This document shows, one piece after another, positions 25,811 through 34,706 of a DNA stretch of 55,304 nt; positions within the stretch are counted from its first letter, which is position 1; each line of letters opens with the position of its first letter. The DNA lies in NCBI GenBank assembly GCA_937990185.1, contig CALKBI010000018.1, positions 1 through 55,304 on the forward strand, read 5' to 3'. The translations under genes and the position numbers were made by a program. The notes beneath the pieces were generated by a model. That model was not told where the DNA came from, ran no database searches, and was given only the letters and a program-made list of their open reading frames with translations. The stretch is from an uncultured Neomegalonema sp. GTDB lineage: Bacteria; Pseudomonadota; Alphaproteobacteria; Rhodobacterales; Rhodobacteraceae.

Positions 25811-27793
25811 ATGGCAACACCGCTATTCGATTCAGAGAAACCCGACAGTTCAGGCTATTCCGCCGAGGATATCGAGGTTCTCGAAGGCTTGGAGCCTGTC
25901 CGAAAACGCCCCGGTATGTATATCGGCGGCACGGATGAGCGCGCTTTGCATCACCTCTTTACCGAGGTCATCGACAATTCGATGGATGAAGCCGTTGCCG
26001 GTCATGCAAATCGAATTGAAGTCACGCTTAATGAGGACGGCTCGGTAAAAATTTCCGATAATGGGCGCGGTATCCCCGTTGATCCGCATCCGAAATTTCC
26101 AAAGAAATCAGCCCTCGAAGTCATTCTTACAACCCTCCATGCGGGCGGCAAGTTCTCCGGCAAGGCTTACGAAACCTCCGGCGGCTTGCACGGCGTCGGT
26201 GTCTCCGTCGTCAATGCCCTCTCCGTCCATCTCGATGTTGAAGTTGCCCGCGACAAAAAAGTCTACGGCCAAACCTTCTCGCAAGGCTTGCCTACATCAA
26301 AATTAGAAAAACGTGGTTCAACCCAAAACCGGCGCGGAACAACCGTCACATTCCTGCCGGACCCGGAGATTTTTGGCCCCCGAGCTGCTTTTAAGCCCGC
26401 CCGTTTGATGAGAATGGCCCGCTCAAAAGCCTATCTGTTTCAAGGCGTAGAGATTCGCTGGAAATGCGATCCAAGCCTTCTCAAAGAGGGCGACGAAACG
26501 CCTCCAGAGGCAACCTTTCACTTTCCAAACGGCCTCGCCGATTACCTTGCGGCTGAAATGGAAGGCGAAGAAACGCTATCGCCGCAACCTTTCGCGGGAC
26601 GAGCGGAGTTTTCAGAAAAATTCAAAGATACAGTCGGCGCGGTCGAATGGGCTGTGCATTGGACCGAATATGGCGATGGTTCCACCTCGTCTTATTGTAA
26701 CACCATCCCGACACCAATGGGCGGTACGCATGAGACAGGCCTTCGCAACGCGCTGACACGCGGCGTCCGCGCCCACGCCGAGCTGATCGGCAACAAAAAG
26801 GGCGCAGCAGTCACCGCTGATGACGTATTTTCAAGCGCCCGCGCTTTGGCGTCTGTTTTTCTCCGCAATCCTGAATTTCAAAGTCAGACGAAAGACCGTC
26901 TGTCTTCAGCTGACGCCACCCGTCTGGTCGAGGGCAGCTTACGCGACCACTTCGATAACTGGCTCGCCGCTGACCCCAAACGTGCTGAAGCTCTCATCGA
27001 AGTCTGTGTCGCCCGCGCCGACGAGCGTATGAAACGCCGTGCGGAAAAAGAAACTCAGCGCAAATCAGCAACGAAAAAACTCCGCCTACCCGGAAAGCTC
27101 GCTGATTGCGCAGATGCAACCAAACAAGGATCAGAGATCTTCTTGGTCGAGGGCGATTCCGCCGGTGGGTCCGCAAAACAAGCGCGAAACAGGCGAACCC
27201 AAGCAATTTTGCCCCTGCGCGGTAAGATTCTCAACGTTGCAAACGCCAGCGCCGACAAGCTCGCCCAAAATCAGGAACTGCAAGATTTACTGCTGGCGCT
27301 CGGTGTCGGCATGGGCAGCAAATATAACCATGACGATTTGCGGTACGAAAGAATCATCATCATGACGGACGCCGATGTCGATGGCGCACATATCGCTGCA
27401 CTGCTTATGACATTCTTCTATCGCGCGATGCCGGAACTGATCGAAAAAGGACAACTTTACCTCGCTGCTCCGCCACTCTACCGGATCACTCAAGGCGCGA
27501 AATCTGTCTATGCGATGGATGAAGAAGAACGCGACCGCCTGATCGAGTCGGAATTTAAGGGTAAAGGCAAAATCGACGTGGGCCGTTTCAAGGGCCTTGG
27601 TGAAATGATGGCCAAGCAGCTCAAAGAAACAACGATGGACCCGGAAAAACGCACGCTCATCCGCGTCCATATCGAGGACACCGAAGATGGTGATACCGCC
27701 GACCTAGTAGAGCGCCTGATGGGTAAACGCGCCGAGAAACGCTTCGAATATATCCAAGAAAACGCCCGTTTCGCCGAAGACGTCGATATCTGA
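25811..27793 (+). CDS. parE: DNA topoisomerase IV subunit B
   Basis: This 660-residue type IIA topoisomerase subunit has the GHKL ATPase domain (EVIDNSMDEAVAG, ISDNGRGIPV, GGLHGVGVSVVNALS) and the TOPRIM domain (FLVEGDSAGGSAKQARNRRTQAILPLRGKILN, IIMTDADVDGAHI). It also has the C-terminal KGLGEMMAKQLKETTMDP signature. ParE rather than GyrB is supported by the length, the absence of the GyrB 170-residue-type insertion and the PLRGKILNV...QNQELQDLLLALG context. It unlinks daughter chromosomes together with ParC. The ATG at 25811 has GAAGG upstream; an in-frame TTG lies 6 nt earlier. Confidence 0.94.
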   Translation: MATPLFDSEKPDSSGYSAEDIEVLEGLEPVRKRPGMYIGGTDERALHHLFTEVIDNSMDEAVAGHANRIEVTLNEDGSVKISDNGRGIPVDPHPKFPKKSALEVILTTLHAGGKFSGKAYETSGGLHGVGVSVVNALSVHLDVEVARDKKVYGQTFSQGLPTSKLEKRGSTQNRRGTTVTFLPDPEIFGPRAAFKPARLMRMARSKAYLFQGVEIRWKCDPSLLKEGDETPPEATFHFPNGLADYLAAEMEGEETLSPQPFAGRAEFSEKFKDTVGAVEWAVHWTEYGDGSTSSYCNTIPTPMGGTHETGLRNALTRGVRAHAELIGNKKGAAVTADDVFSSARALASVFLRNPEFQSQTKDRLSSADATRLVEGSLRDHFDNWLAADPKRAEALIEVCVARADERMKRRAEKETQRKSATKKLRLPGKLADCADATKQGSEIFLVEGDSAGGSAKQARNRRTQAILPLRGKILNVANASADKLAQNQELQDLLLALGVGMGSKYNHDDLRYERIIIMTDADVDGAHIAALLMTFFYRAMPELIEKGQLYLAAPPLYRITQGAKSVYAMDEEERDRLIESEFKGKGKIDVGRFKGLGEMMAKQLKETTMDPEKRTLIRVHIEDTEDGDTADLVERLMGKRAEKRFEYIQENARFAEDVDI

Positions 27794-29004
27794 TGAAAAC
27801 GCTGCAAGTCGCGATTTGTGGTTGCGGCATTGCGGGCCTTGCTCTTGGTATTTTACTGAAGCGGCAAGGCCATCATGTCATCGCCTATGATCAGTTTGAA
27901 AACCCTGCTCCTGTTGGTTCGGGCTTCTTACTGCAACCGACAGGGTTAGCCGTCCTTGATGCATTGGGGTTACTCGAACAAGTTGAGAAGCACGGAGCGG
28001 TAATCGAGCGATTTTTCGGGCGGGAAGCTACTTCGGGAAGATTGGTTCTCGATTTACGATATGATGCGCTTGGTGAGGAGTTGAATGGTCTGGCCGTCCA
28101 ACGGGATACCGTTTTCACTACACTCTATAACCTGGCGAAAAGCGTCGGGGTCCAAGTTCAATCCGGCAAAATTGTTACCTCCTCAAAACGCGACGGAGTA
28201 CGAAGGCGAGTTGGCTTTGCTGATGGCACACAAAGCGAGCCTTTCGATCTGGTTATCGATGCGATGGGCCAGCGGTCCGTTCTACGCCCCAAACGAAGCG
28301 CGCTGCTTAGATATGGTGCGCTCTGGGCCAGTCTCGATTGGCCCGAAGATGCAGGGTTAGTGCCCAACGCCGGCGAGCAACGCTATCATAGATCATCTAA
28401 GATGATTGGCATCGTCCCAATCGGCACATCTCAAACATCATCGACACCAAAAGCAGCGTTCTTTTGGAGCATCAAAGGACAAGATGTCGACACTTGGCGC
28501 GGCCAGCCGCTGTCGCAATGGAAAAAAGAAGTCGCTGGGCTTTGGCCGGAAACAGAACCCTTACTGGATCAAGTGGCAACTCACGACGATTTAACTTTCG
28601 CACAGTATCGCCATTCAACACTCAGCAACCCCGTCTCCCATGCCCTCGCGCATATTGGTGACAGTTATCACGCAACCTCCCCTCAACTGGGGCAAGGCGC
28701 GAATATGGCGTTACTGGATGCCTATGCATTGGCCCAAGGGCTAGAACGTGAAAAAACCATCGAACGTGCTTTTGACCATTACATCTGGGCACGGGCATTC
28801 CATGTACGCTTATTCCAAAGCATGAGCTGGGCTTTCACCCCGGTCTATCAATCGGACAGTAATATCTTACCTATGCTGCGCGATAACGTCATCGCACCAC
28901 TGTCAAAAACACCAACTGTACCAACGCTCCTCGCCAAGATGGTCACCGGATTACTCGGGAATCCGCTCGGGCGCTTGGGTCTGCACCCCATCGGTGCGAA
29001 ATGA
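27793..29004 (+). CDS. FAD-dependent monooxygenase (aromatic hydroxylase type)
   Basis: This 403-residue flavoprotein has GCGIAGLALGILLKRQGHHV (dinucleotide-binding fold), VIDAMGQRS and GDSYHATSPQLGQGANMALLDAYAL (FAD-ribityl GD motif). It belongs to the PHBH/UbiH superfamily; the substrate is not evident. The start overlaps the parE stop as TGATG, so translation is probably coupled to topoisomerase, an odd pairing that may only reflect compact packing. A short C-terminal extension of about 40 residues may interact with membrane or partner. Confidence 0.88.
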   Translation: MKTLQVAICGCGIAGLALGILLKRQGHHVIAYDQFENPAPVGSGFLLQPTGLAVLDALGLLEQVEKHGAVIERFFGREATSGRLVLDLRYDALGEELNGLAVQRDTVFTTLYNLAKSVGVQVQSGKIVTSSKRDGVRRRVGFADGTQSEPFDLVIDAMGQRSVLRPKRSALLRYGALWASLDWPEDAGLVPNAGEQRYHRSSKMIGIVPIGTSQTSSTPKAAFFWSIKGQDVDTWRGQPLSQWKKEVAGLWPETEPLLDQVATHDDLTFAQYRHSTLSNPVSHALAHIGDSYHATSPQLGQGANMALLDAYALAQGLEREKTIERAFDHYIWARAFHVRLFQSMSWAFTPVYQSDSNILPMLRDNVIAPLSKTPTVPTLLAKMVTGLLGNPLGRLGLHPIGAK

Positions 29005-29120
29005 ACAAAACCTTCGGGGCGGACGTAATCGATATTCTTTTTAGAGTTTGCTCTCGGAGTGCCGTGACACAAATATTGTGAAACGGCACTTCACTTGGCC
29101 TGTGCCTGTAAACGCTCTGA

Positions 29121-30197
29121 TTATCCGCGACGACGTTTGCGCTCGCGTCCACCTCGTGCACCAGCTCCGCCCGCTGCATTTTCGACCTTGTTCGCTTTGA
29201 TCCACTCCGCGCCGGACGGATCATTATCCAGCAAAAAGTTTGCGGCGCGAATGGATTCCATCTCTTTGCCTGATTGCGGCTTGGTACTACCCATGCCCAT
29301 CAATTTGACGAAAGTTTCGGGGTCAATGTCATCCGGCACAATGATCCCCGCAGCAGCCAGCGCCGCCTTTTTCTCATCAATCTTTTTCATCGAAACAGGC
29401 AACTGGACCGGGTTCATAATTGCCGAAGTCATTCCCGCTGTCGCCGCCATCGCAAGGAATGCATTATTGACGCCATGACGGTTCGGCAGGCCAAAGCTAA
29501 TGTTGGATGCACCGCATGTCGTATTGACGCCCAGCTCCTCACGTAAACGCCGCACAAGTGCAAACACTTGCAGGCCCGCGGTGCCCATCGCGCCAATTGG
29601 CATAACAAGCGGATCAACCACAATATCATGCGCAGGAATGCCATGATCCGCGGCGCGCTCTACAATCTTTTTCGCCACTGCAAAGCGCACATCGGGATCT
29701 TCCGAGATACCCGTGTCATCATTTGAGATCGCAACAACCGGCACATTATATTGCTTCACAAGCGGCAAAACGAGTTCAAGTCGTTCTTCTTCACCTGTTA
29801 CCGAATTGAGCAGCGGACGCCCTTCAGCGGCTTCCAATCCATTCTTCAGAGCGCCGGGAACCGAGCTGTCAATACAAAGCGGCGCATCAACCAGTTTTTG
29901 CACCCGCATTACCAGTTCGCGCATCAAAGGCGGCTCAACGAAGTTGTTGTCAGCATAGCGCGGGTCTTCAGCCATTTTGTTCGAGAACACCGCACCAGAA
30001 TTGATATCGAGCACAGTTGCGCCCGCCTCAACCTGTGCAATTGCGTCCGCTTCGACGGTGGAGAAATCGTCCTGTTCCAATTCCGCAGCCAATTTTTTGC
30101 GGCCTGTAGGATTGATACGTTCTCCAATAACGCAGAAGGGTTCATCGAATCCGATTATGACGGTCTTCGTTTTTGACTCGATAACGGTGCGGGTCAT
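29121..30197 (-). CDS. Pterin-binding (methyltetrahydrofolate) methyltransferase-like protein
   Basis: This 358-residue protein has the DHPS-like pterin-binding barrel. It shows CVIGERINPTGRKKLAAEL, GATVLDINSG, PLCIDSSVP, RPLLNSVTGEEERL, VVAISNDDTGI and DIVVDPLVMPIG. This is the family of MtgA/CmuA-type and AcsE-type methyl-THF:corrinoid methyltransferases. No corrinoid protein is in the window. The basic C-terminal tail (GGAGARGGRERKRRRG) is unusual and looks RNA- or nucleic-acid-binding. The ATG at 30197 is preferred to an in-frame TTG at 30203. It follows a MetF-like gene in the same run, supporting a methyl-folate link, perhaps to demethylation of a quaternary amine. Confidence 0.85.
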   Translation of the reverse strand: MTRTVIESKTKTVIIGFDEPFCVIGERINPTGRKKLAAELEQDDFSTVEADAIAQVEAGATVLDINSGAVFSNKMAEDPRYADNNFVEPPLMRELVMRVQKLVDAPLCIDSSVPGALKNGLEAAEGRPLLNSVTGEEERLELVLPLVKQYNVPVVAISNDDTGISEDPDVRFAVAKKIVERAADHGIPAHDIVVDPLVMPIGAMGTAGLQVFALVRRLREELGVNTTCGASNISFGLPNRHGVNNAFLAMAATAGMTSAIMNPVQLPVSMKKIDEKKAALAAAGIIVPDDIDPETFVKLMGMGSTKPQSGKEMESIRAANFLLDNDPSGAEWIKANKVENAAGGAGARGGRERKRRRG

Positions 30198-30290
30198 CAG
30201 CAAACTTCCAATCTGTGCATTCTGTCAGTCCCGATCACGTCGGGGAACTGGGCGCAAAAAATTAGTAATAGTGAGAGTGGCAGAAGATCT

Positions 30291-31208
30291 TCAGGCGTCG
30301 CGCGCCTCGTTTATCCATTCAGCGGATTTACCGATGCCACCTAGCGGGAAGAAGTGAACATGCGAGATGTTAAAATCCGGGTTTGCCGCTTTATGCAAAG
30401 CCAAGTCGGTGACAAATTCATCCGGCGTGAAAGGCAGCAACAGTTTCGTCGCATCTTTCGCACGCTTTTGCAGAACACGCAGTGAAGGCCCGACGCCGCA
30501 AGCAATAGCAAACTTAATCATCGTTTGCAGTTTAGCGGGACCGGCCACACCGATATGGATCGGGATATCAACACCGTCCTCTTTCAAACGGTCAGCCCAT
30601 CCAATCACAGGACCAGCCTCAAAACAGAACTGCGTCGCCAGTGCCATTTCCGCGTCCGTGCGCTTCGAAAATGCCTGCTTCCACCCTAGTGCAGCCATAA
30701 CATTATTGTCTGACCCATCGGGATCTATGTCTCTATTGCCTTCGGGGTGACCGGCAACGTGGAGACGCTTGAATCCTTTTTTATCAAAAAGACCCGTTTC
30801 GATCAGGTCCATAGAAGAACTCATTGCGCCATGCGGTTTGTCTACACCGCCCGCCAGCAACAACGCCTGATCGACGCCTGCTTCGCCCTGATAGCGATCA
30901 ATCCAATCCTCTAGCACTGAGGCATCGGCAATAATCCGCGCAGGAAAATGCGGCATGACCGCAAAGCCGTCATTGGAAAGCCGTTTCGCGGTTGCCACCA
31001 TCTCTTCGATGGGCGTTCCTTCGATATGGGCAATATACACCCGCGTTTCCGGCGACAAGATAGACTTGAAGTCTTCCACTTTGGCAGCGGTGCGCGGCAT
31101 TACTTCTATCGAGCAATCTTTTAGAAACGCACGTACAGCCATCCGGTCTGATGCCGGAGCTGTAACAGGCGCATCTTTTTTACCGAATAATGATGCGAGA
31201 ACACCCAT
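30291..31208 (-). CDS. MetF-like methylenetetrahydrofolate reductase paralogue
   Basis: This 305-residue TIM-barrel protein resembles MetF (CSIEVMPRTAAKVEDF, VYIAHIEGTP, LLLAGGVDKPHG, FKRLHVAGHPEG, ATQFCFEAGP). It differs from the classical metF at 31722 by an extra N-terminal part with a lysine-rich LFGKKDAP. The ATG at 31208 has an AAGGAAAG site; an ATG at 31223 would overlap the upstream stop. With the adjacent pterin methyltransferase it probably runs in the oxidative direction (methyl-THF to methylene-THF) or feeds methyl groups to a corrinoid. This is inference from context. Confidence 0.82.
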   Translation of the reverse strand: MGVLASLFGKKDAPVTAPASDRMAVRAFLKDCSIEVMPRTAAKVEDFKSILSPETRVYIAHIEGTPIEEMVATAKRLSNDGFAVMPHFPARIIADASVLEDWIDRYQGEAGVDQALLLAGGVDKPHGAMSSSMDLIETGLFDKKGFKRLHVAGHPEGNRDIDPDGSDNNVMAALGWKQAFSKRTDAEMALATQFCFEAGPVIGWADRLKEDGVDIPIHIGVAGPAKLQTMIKFAIACGVGPSLRVLQKRAKDATKLLLPFTPDEFVTDLALHKAANPDFNISHVHFFPLGGIGKSAEWINEARDA

Positions 31209-31219
31209 TAAACTTTCCT

Positions 31220-31525
31220 TCATTTCGCGGCGTGACCGCCCGCTTCGATCAAAGTGCGCAAAGCATCTTTATCATACGTCTCTTCAAGTTTCGCCGCTTC
31301 GGCATCTGCGATTGCTTCGAGATCAGCGCCATCCACCTCAAACGGATCCGCTCTCCGCCAGTCTTCTAGGTAAGCATCTGAACTCGCCGCACCAGATTTC
31401 ATTGCGGCACGGTCAATTGCTTGTTCAAATCGTTCCGAAAGCTGACGCTTCGCATTTTTGCGCCCGGCCTTCACGATGACCTGTGCAGGCATATCGCGCC
31501 AAAAAACAACCGTGACCAAAGCCAT
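31220..31525 (-). CDS. Small conserved protein of the 'virulence factor' family next to MetF paralogue
   Basis: This 101-residue protein matches a small family sometimes labelled virulence factor (MALVTVVFWRDMPAQVIVKAGRKNAKRQLSERFEQAIDRAA), without known activity. It is acidic at the C-terminus and has no catalytic motif. An AGGAG site precedes the ATG. It is translationally next to the MetF paralogue and is usually found with it, as I recall from roseobacter genomes. It probably serves the same one-carbon module. Confidence 0.75.
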   Translation of the reverse strand: MALVTVVFWRDMPAQVIVKAGRKNAKRQLSERFEQAIDRAAMKSGAASSDAYLEDWRRADPFEVDGADLEAIADAEAAKLEETYDKDALRTLIEAGGHAAK

Positions 31526-31670
31526 TGAGTCGTACTCCTAATTTCTTTTCGCACCGTTACTCTGCGTTGCTTGTGAACGCGCGTCATGGGCGACTCCACG
31601 TATCTCAAATCCGACACAAGCATCGAAGCGATTAACGACACCTTCATAGATCCCAATATTATATATTGCG

Positions 31671-31690
31671 ATATAAAGAAATCTCTATAT
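31671..31690. promoter_or_regulatory. Palindromic operator upstream of metF (SahR-like)
   Basis: A 20-nt palindrome, ATATAAAGAA/ATCTCTATAT, has only one mismatch between arms. It lies 31 nt before the metF start. It resembles, from memory, the operator of the ArsR-type S-adenosylhomocysteine-responsive regulator SahR in Rhodobacterales. It also lies in the gap shared with the divergent MetF-paralogue run, so it could control both. Confidence 0.6.
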
Positions 31691-31721
31691 GATAATAAAA
31701 ATAGCAAACGGGAGAATCCTT

Positions 31722-32648
31722 ATGATTGCGACGGCATCCTCATTAGACATATCGTTCGAAGTTTTCCCGGCGGCTTCTGAGGTCACGACAGCAGGACTGG
31801 CCAAAACGGTTTCGACGCTCGCAAGGCTATCTCCTCGATTTATCTCGGTAACGCATGGCGCTGATGGAGGTGATCAGAACAAAACCCTCGCAACGCTGGA
31901 CACCCTGCGGATCAACAATCCAACATTAGGCTTAGCAGGACATTTGACATGTCGCGCAGGGTCCAAAGGGGAAACACTTGCCGCTGCAGAAGACTACGAG
32001 GCTACAGGCGCTCGTTGGGTCGTCGCACTACGCGGCGATTCTTCCGAAGGCGCAGGGCAGGCCTTCCAACCACATCCCCACGGCTTTCAATGCACCCCTG
32101 ACCTTATAGCTGGTCTAAGAGAGCGCACGAATTTACGGATTGCGGTTGCCGGATATCCCGAAGCACATCCGGAGTCGCGTGGCGAGCAGAGCGATATCGA
32201 GCATCTCAAACGAAAAGTTGATGCCGGAGCGGATGCGATCATCACGCAATTTTTCTTCGATAACGATGATTTTTACAGGTTTGTAGACACCTGCCGTTCG
32301 GCGGGCATCGATGCGCCGATCGTTCCGGGCATCATGCCAATCGCAAAATTTAGCAACATTGCTAAATTTGCAGCCCGTTGCGGCGCGAAAATACCGAAAA
32401 GAATAGCGGACCGCTTCGCAAAAGCAGAGAAGCGCGGCGCGGCTTACGATCTTGCACTCGCGATTTGCGCTGGTCAGTGCGACGATTTACGCGAACAAGG
32501 GGTTCGCTCGTTCCATTTTTACACGCTAAACCGCTCAGATCTTGCTCTTGGAGTGTGTCAGGCGCTTGGACTGGACCCGAAACATCCAATCGATGGCGAA
32601 CATGCTCCCACTCAAATCGAAGAGAAAGCGCAAAGCGTGTCTGCATGA
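31722..32648 (+). CDS. metF: Methylenetetrahydrofolate reductase
   Basis: This 308-residue FAD enzyme reduces methylene-THF to methyl-THF for methionine synthesis. It carries the catalytic glutamate in DISFEVFP, RFISVTHGADGG, GHLTCRAG, ARWVVALRGD and the flavin-side ITQFFFDNDDF and GIMPIAKF. The ATG at 31722 has a GGGAGAATCC site. It is single-gene, behind the 31671-31690 operator. Methionine or SAM-cycle control is likely. Confidence 0.92.
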   Translation: MIATASSLDISFEVFPAASEVTTAGLAKTVSTLARLSPRFISVTHGADGGDQNKTLATLDTLRINNPTLGLAGHLTCRAGSKGETLAAAEDYEATGARWVVALRGDSSEGAGQAFQPHPHGFQCTPDLIAGLRERTNLRIAVAGYPEAHPESRGEQSDIEHLKRKVDAGADAIITQFFFDNDDFYRFVDTCRSAGIDAPIVPGIMPIAKFSNIAKFAARCGAKIPKRIADRFAKAEKRGAAYDLALAICAGQCDDLREQGVRSFHFYTLNRSDLALGVCQALGLDPKHPIDGEHAPTQIEEKAQSVSA

Positions 32649-32714
32649 CTCTTCACGCCGCTCAATCCCCCTGATACAGTTCAGGACTGACAGGCGAATT
32701 GAGAGGCAATAACT

Positions 32715-33887
32715 GTGACGGCACCGCGCGACATTCCGTCCATTGAGGCATCGCCGCGCGCGTCGGGTTCTCCTAAAAAAGAAACAAAACCGGCAAAGCC
32801 AAAGGCCAGCAACCCGAAAAAACGCCGTAAACAAAAAGATCATGTCTACGCTGCGCTGGATCTCGGCACTAATAACTGCCGCTTGATGATCGCACGTCCT
32901 GACGGCGACAGCTTCAAGGTACTTGATGCGTTCTCACGGGTGGTCCGACTCGGTGAGGGAGTCGAGGAAAATAACGCTCTTTCAGATGCCGCGATGGACC
33001 GAGCCATCATAGCACTGAAGATTTGCGCCGATAAAATGGCCAAGCGCAATGTCACCCGAGCGCGTGCAATCGCAACAGAAGCCTGCAGGCGTGCAGTCAA
33101 CGGCTCAGAGTTCGTCGAGCGAGTCGCCCGGGAAACAGGTTTAACTCTTGATGTTATCGGCGCTGGTGATGAAGCGCGGTTGGCTGTCGCAGGATGCGCA
33201 CCGCTGTTTGATACGCAACGCGATTGTCTGTTGGTTTTTGACATTGGCGGCGGCAGTACGGAAATCGTCTGGATCGACCTCGCGCACACGCCAAAGGGCC
33301 GCAGGCGTGATATTCTTTTGGGCGTTGCCCCTAAGAATGTCGATAAAGCCAAGATAGACGAAGAAATTCGAATTCTTGCGGAAAGCGCAAGGTGGACCTC
33401 GCTTCCGGTTGGTGTCGTAACGCTCGCAGAGAAGTATAAGAGCATTGCTAACGAGCAGGAACGCTTTAACGCGATGCGCGCCTTTACGAATGATCTTATC
33501 GCGCCTTTTGCAGCAGATGGAGCCGGGGCCACGCCAGATCGCCTCCAGCGAATGCAACTATTGGGAACCTCTGGCACGATCACTACGCTTGCCGGTGTTC
33601 ATCTGGACCTTCCGCGCTACAACAGAGTGAAGGTTGACGGGCTTTGGATCGCCCGAACAGCGCTGACTGATGTAATTGACCGGCTTATTGGTATGGATCG
33701 AGCGGAACGCGCGACTATTCCATGTATCGGAGATGATCGCGCCGAATTGGTAATTTCGGGGTCGTCCATTCTAAGCGCCATCATGGACCATTGGCCGACC
33801 GAGCAACTGCGAGTCGCCGACCGTGGTTTGCGTGAAGGCTTATTATACGGCCTCATGAACCGCGACGAAGCCGAGCAAGGCAAGTAA
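32715..33887 (+). CDS. Ppx/GppA family exopolyphosphatase
   Basis: This 390-residue ASKHA-fold phosphatase has an N-terminal phosphate-1-like motif ([15 protein letters not shown]), [14 protein letters not shown] (phosphate-2), [11 protein letters not shown] and [11 protein letters not shown]. The family hydrolyses polyphosphate or pppGpp. The GTG start at 32715 follows GAGAGGC. A basic N-terminal extension of about 45 residues is seen in alphaproteobacterial homologues. rlmE follows after 4 nt, a pairing common in this order. Confidence 0.9.
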   Translation: MTAPRDIPSIEASPRASGSPKKETKPAKPKASNPKKRRKQKDHVYAALDLGTNNCRLMIARPDGDSFKVLDAFSRVVRLGEGVEENNALSDAAMDRAIIALKICADKMAKRNVTRARAIATEACRRAVNGSEFVERVARETGLTLDVIGAGDEARLAVAGCAPLFDTQRDCLLVFDIGGGSTEIVWIDLAHTPKGRRRDILLGVAPKNVDKAKIDEEIRILAESARWTSLPVGVVTLAEKYKSIANEQERFNAMRAFTNDLIAPFAADGAGATPDRLQRMQLLGTSGTITTLAGVHLDLPRYNRVKVDGLWIARTALTDVIDRLIGMDRAERATIPCIGDDRAELVISGSSILSAIMDHWPTEQLRVADRGLREGLLYGLMNRDEAEQGK

Positions 33888-33891
33888 GAAC

Positions 33892-34614
33892 ATGAGTGAG
33901 AAAAAGGGCGATTCCGGGCGGGGCCAACGGCACCTAAGGACACGGGTTAAAACAGCGCGTGGCCGCAAGCTCTCCTCGACCCTATGGCTCGATCGTCAGC
34001 TAAATGATCCGTATGTGAAACGTGCTGTTGCAGACAATTTACGTGCGAGAGCTGCCTATAAACTCATTGAAATCGACGATAAATTTCATCTACTCAAACC
34101 TGGAATGAGGGTTGTCGATCTTGGGTCTGCACCGGGCGGATGGTCTCTCGTCGCCGCAGATCGTGTGAACTCCACCGGCGCAAAAAAGGGCAAGGCACAA
34201 GGCTTTGTTCTTGGAATTGACCTCCAAGAAGTCGCGGCAATCGACGGATCACCACAAATTCAACTCGATTTTATGGATGAAGGCGCAGACGATATCGTCA
34301 AAAAAGCGCTCGACGGCCATGCTGATATCGTCTTGTCCGACATGGCGGCAAAGGCAACGGGTCACAAGGCCACTGACCACCTTCGCATCGTGGCTTTATG
34401 CGAAGCAGCGGCGCTCTTTGCCAGAGAAACACTGAGTGAAGGCGGCGCTTTTGTAGCGAAAGTCTTGCAGGGCGGCGCTGATGGCGACTTGGTTACAAGC
34501 CTAAAGCACGATTTCAAGACCGTTCGGCACTTTAAACCACCTGCTAGTCGCTCGGACAGTTCAGAAATGTATCTGGTCGCAACCGGCTTTCGCGGTGACA
34601 AAGGTGCGGCGTAA
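33892..34614 (+). CDS. rlmE: 23S rRNA (uridine-2552-2'-O)-methyltransferase
   Basis: This 240-residue FtsJ/RrmJ enzyme has the SAM motif [13 protein letters not shown]. The K-D-K-E catalytic set lies in [33 protein letters not shown] and [12 protein letters not shown]. It methylates the A-loop of the large ribosomal subunit. A basic N-terminal stretch ([17 protein letters not shown]) contacts RNA. It starts 4 nt after the Ppx stop. Confidence 0.93.
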   Translation: MSEKKGDSGRGQRHLRTRVKTARGRKLSSTLWLDRQLNDPYVKRAVADNLRARAAYKLIEIDDKFHLLKPGMRVVDLGSAPGGWSLVAADRVNSTGAKKGKAQGFVLGIDLQEVAAIDGSPQIQLDFMDEGADDIVKKALDGHADIVLSDMAAKATGHKATDHLRIVALCEAAALFARETLSEGGAFVAKVLQGGADGDLVTSLKHDFKTVRHFKPPASRSDSSEMYLVATGFRGDKGAA

Positions 34615-34706
34615 CGTCTAATGCCTCAACGAAATGGATATCTTGCGCCTCAAGGCGATAGCGCTTAATTATATCCCGAGTGAAATGCTGGGATTTAAGG
34701 TAAACC

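Noticed and set aside
31526..31721. SAM riboswitch before metF
   Set aside because: No SAM-I or SAM-II core pattern was visible; the palindrome at 31671-31690 explains likely control better.
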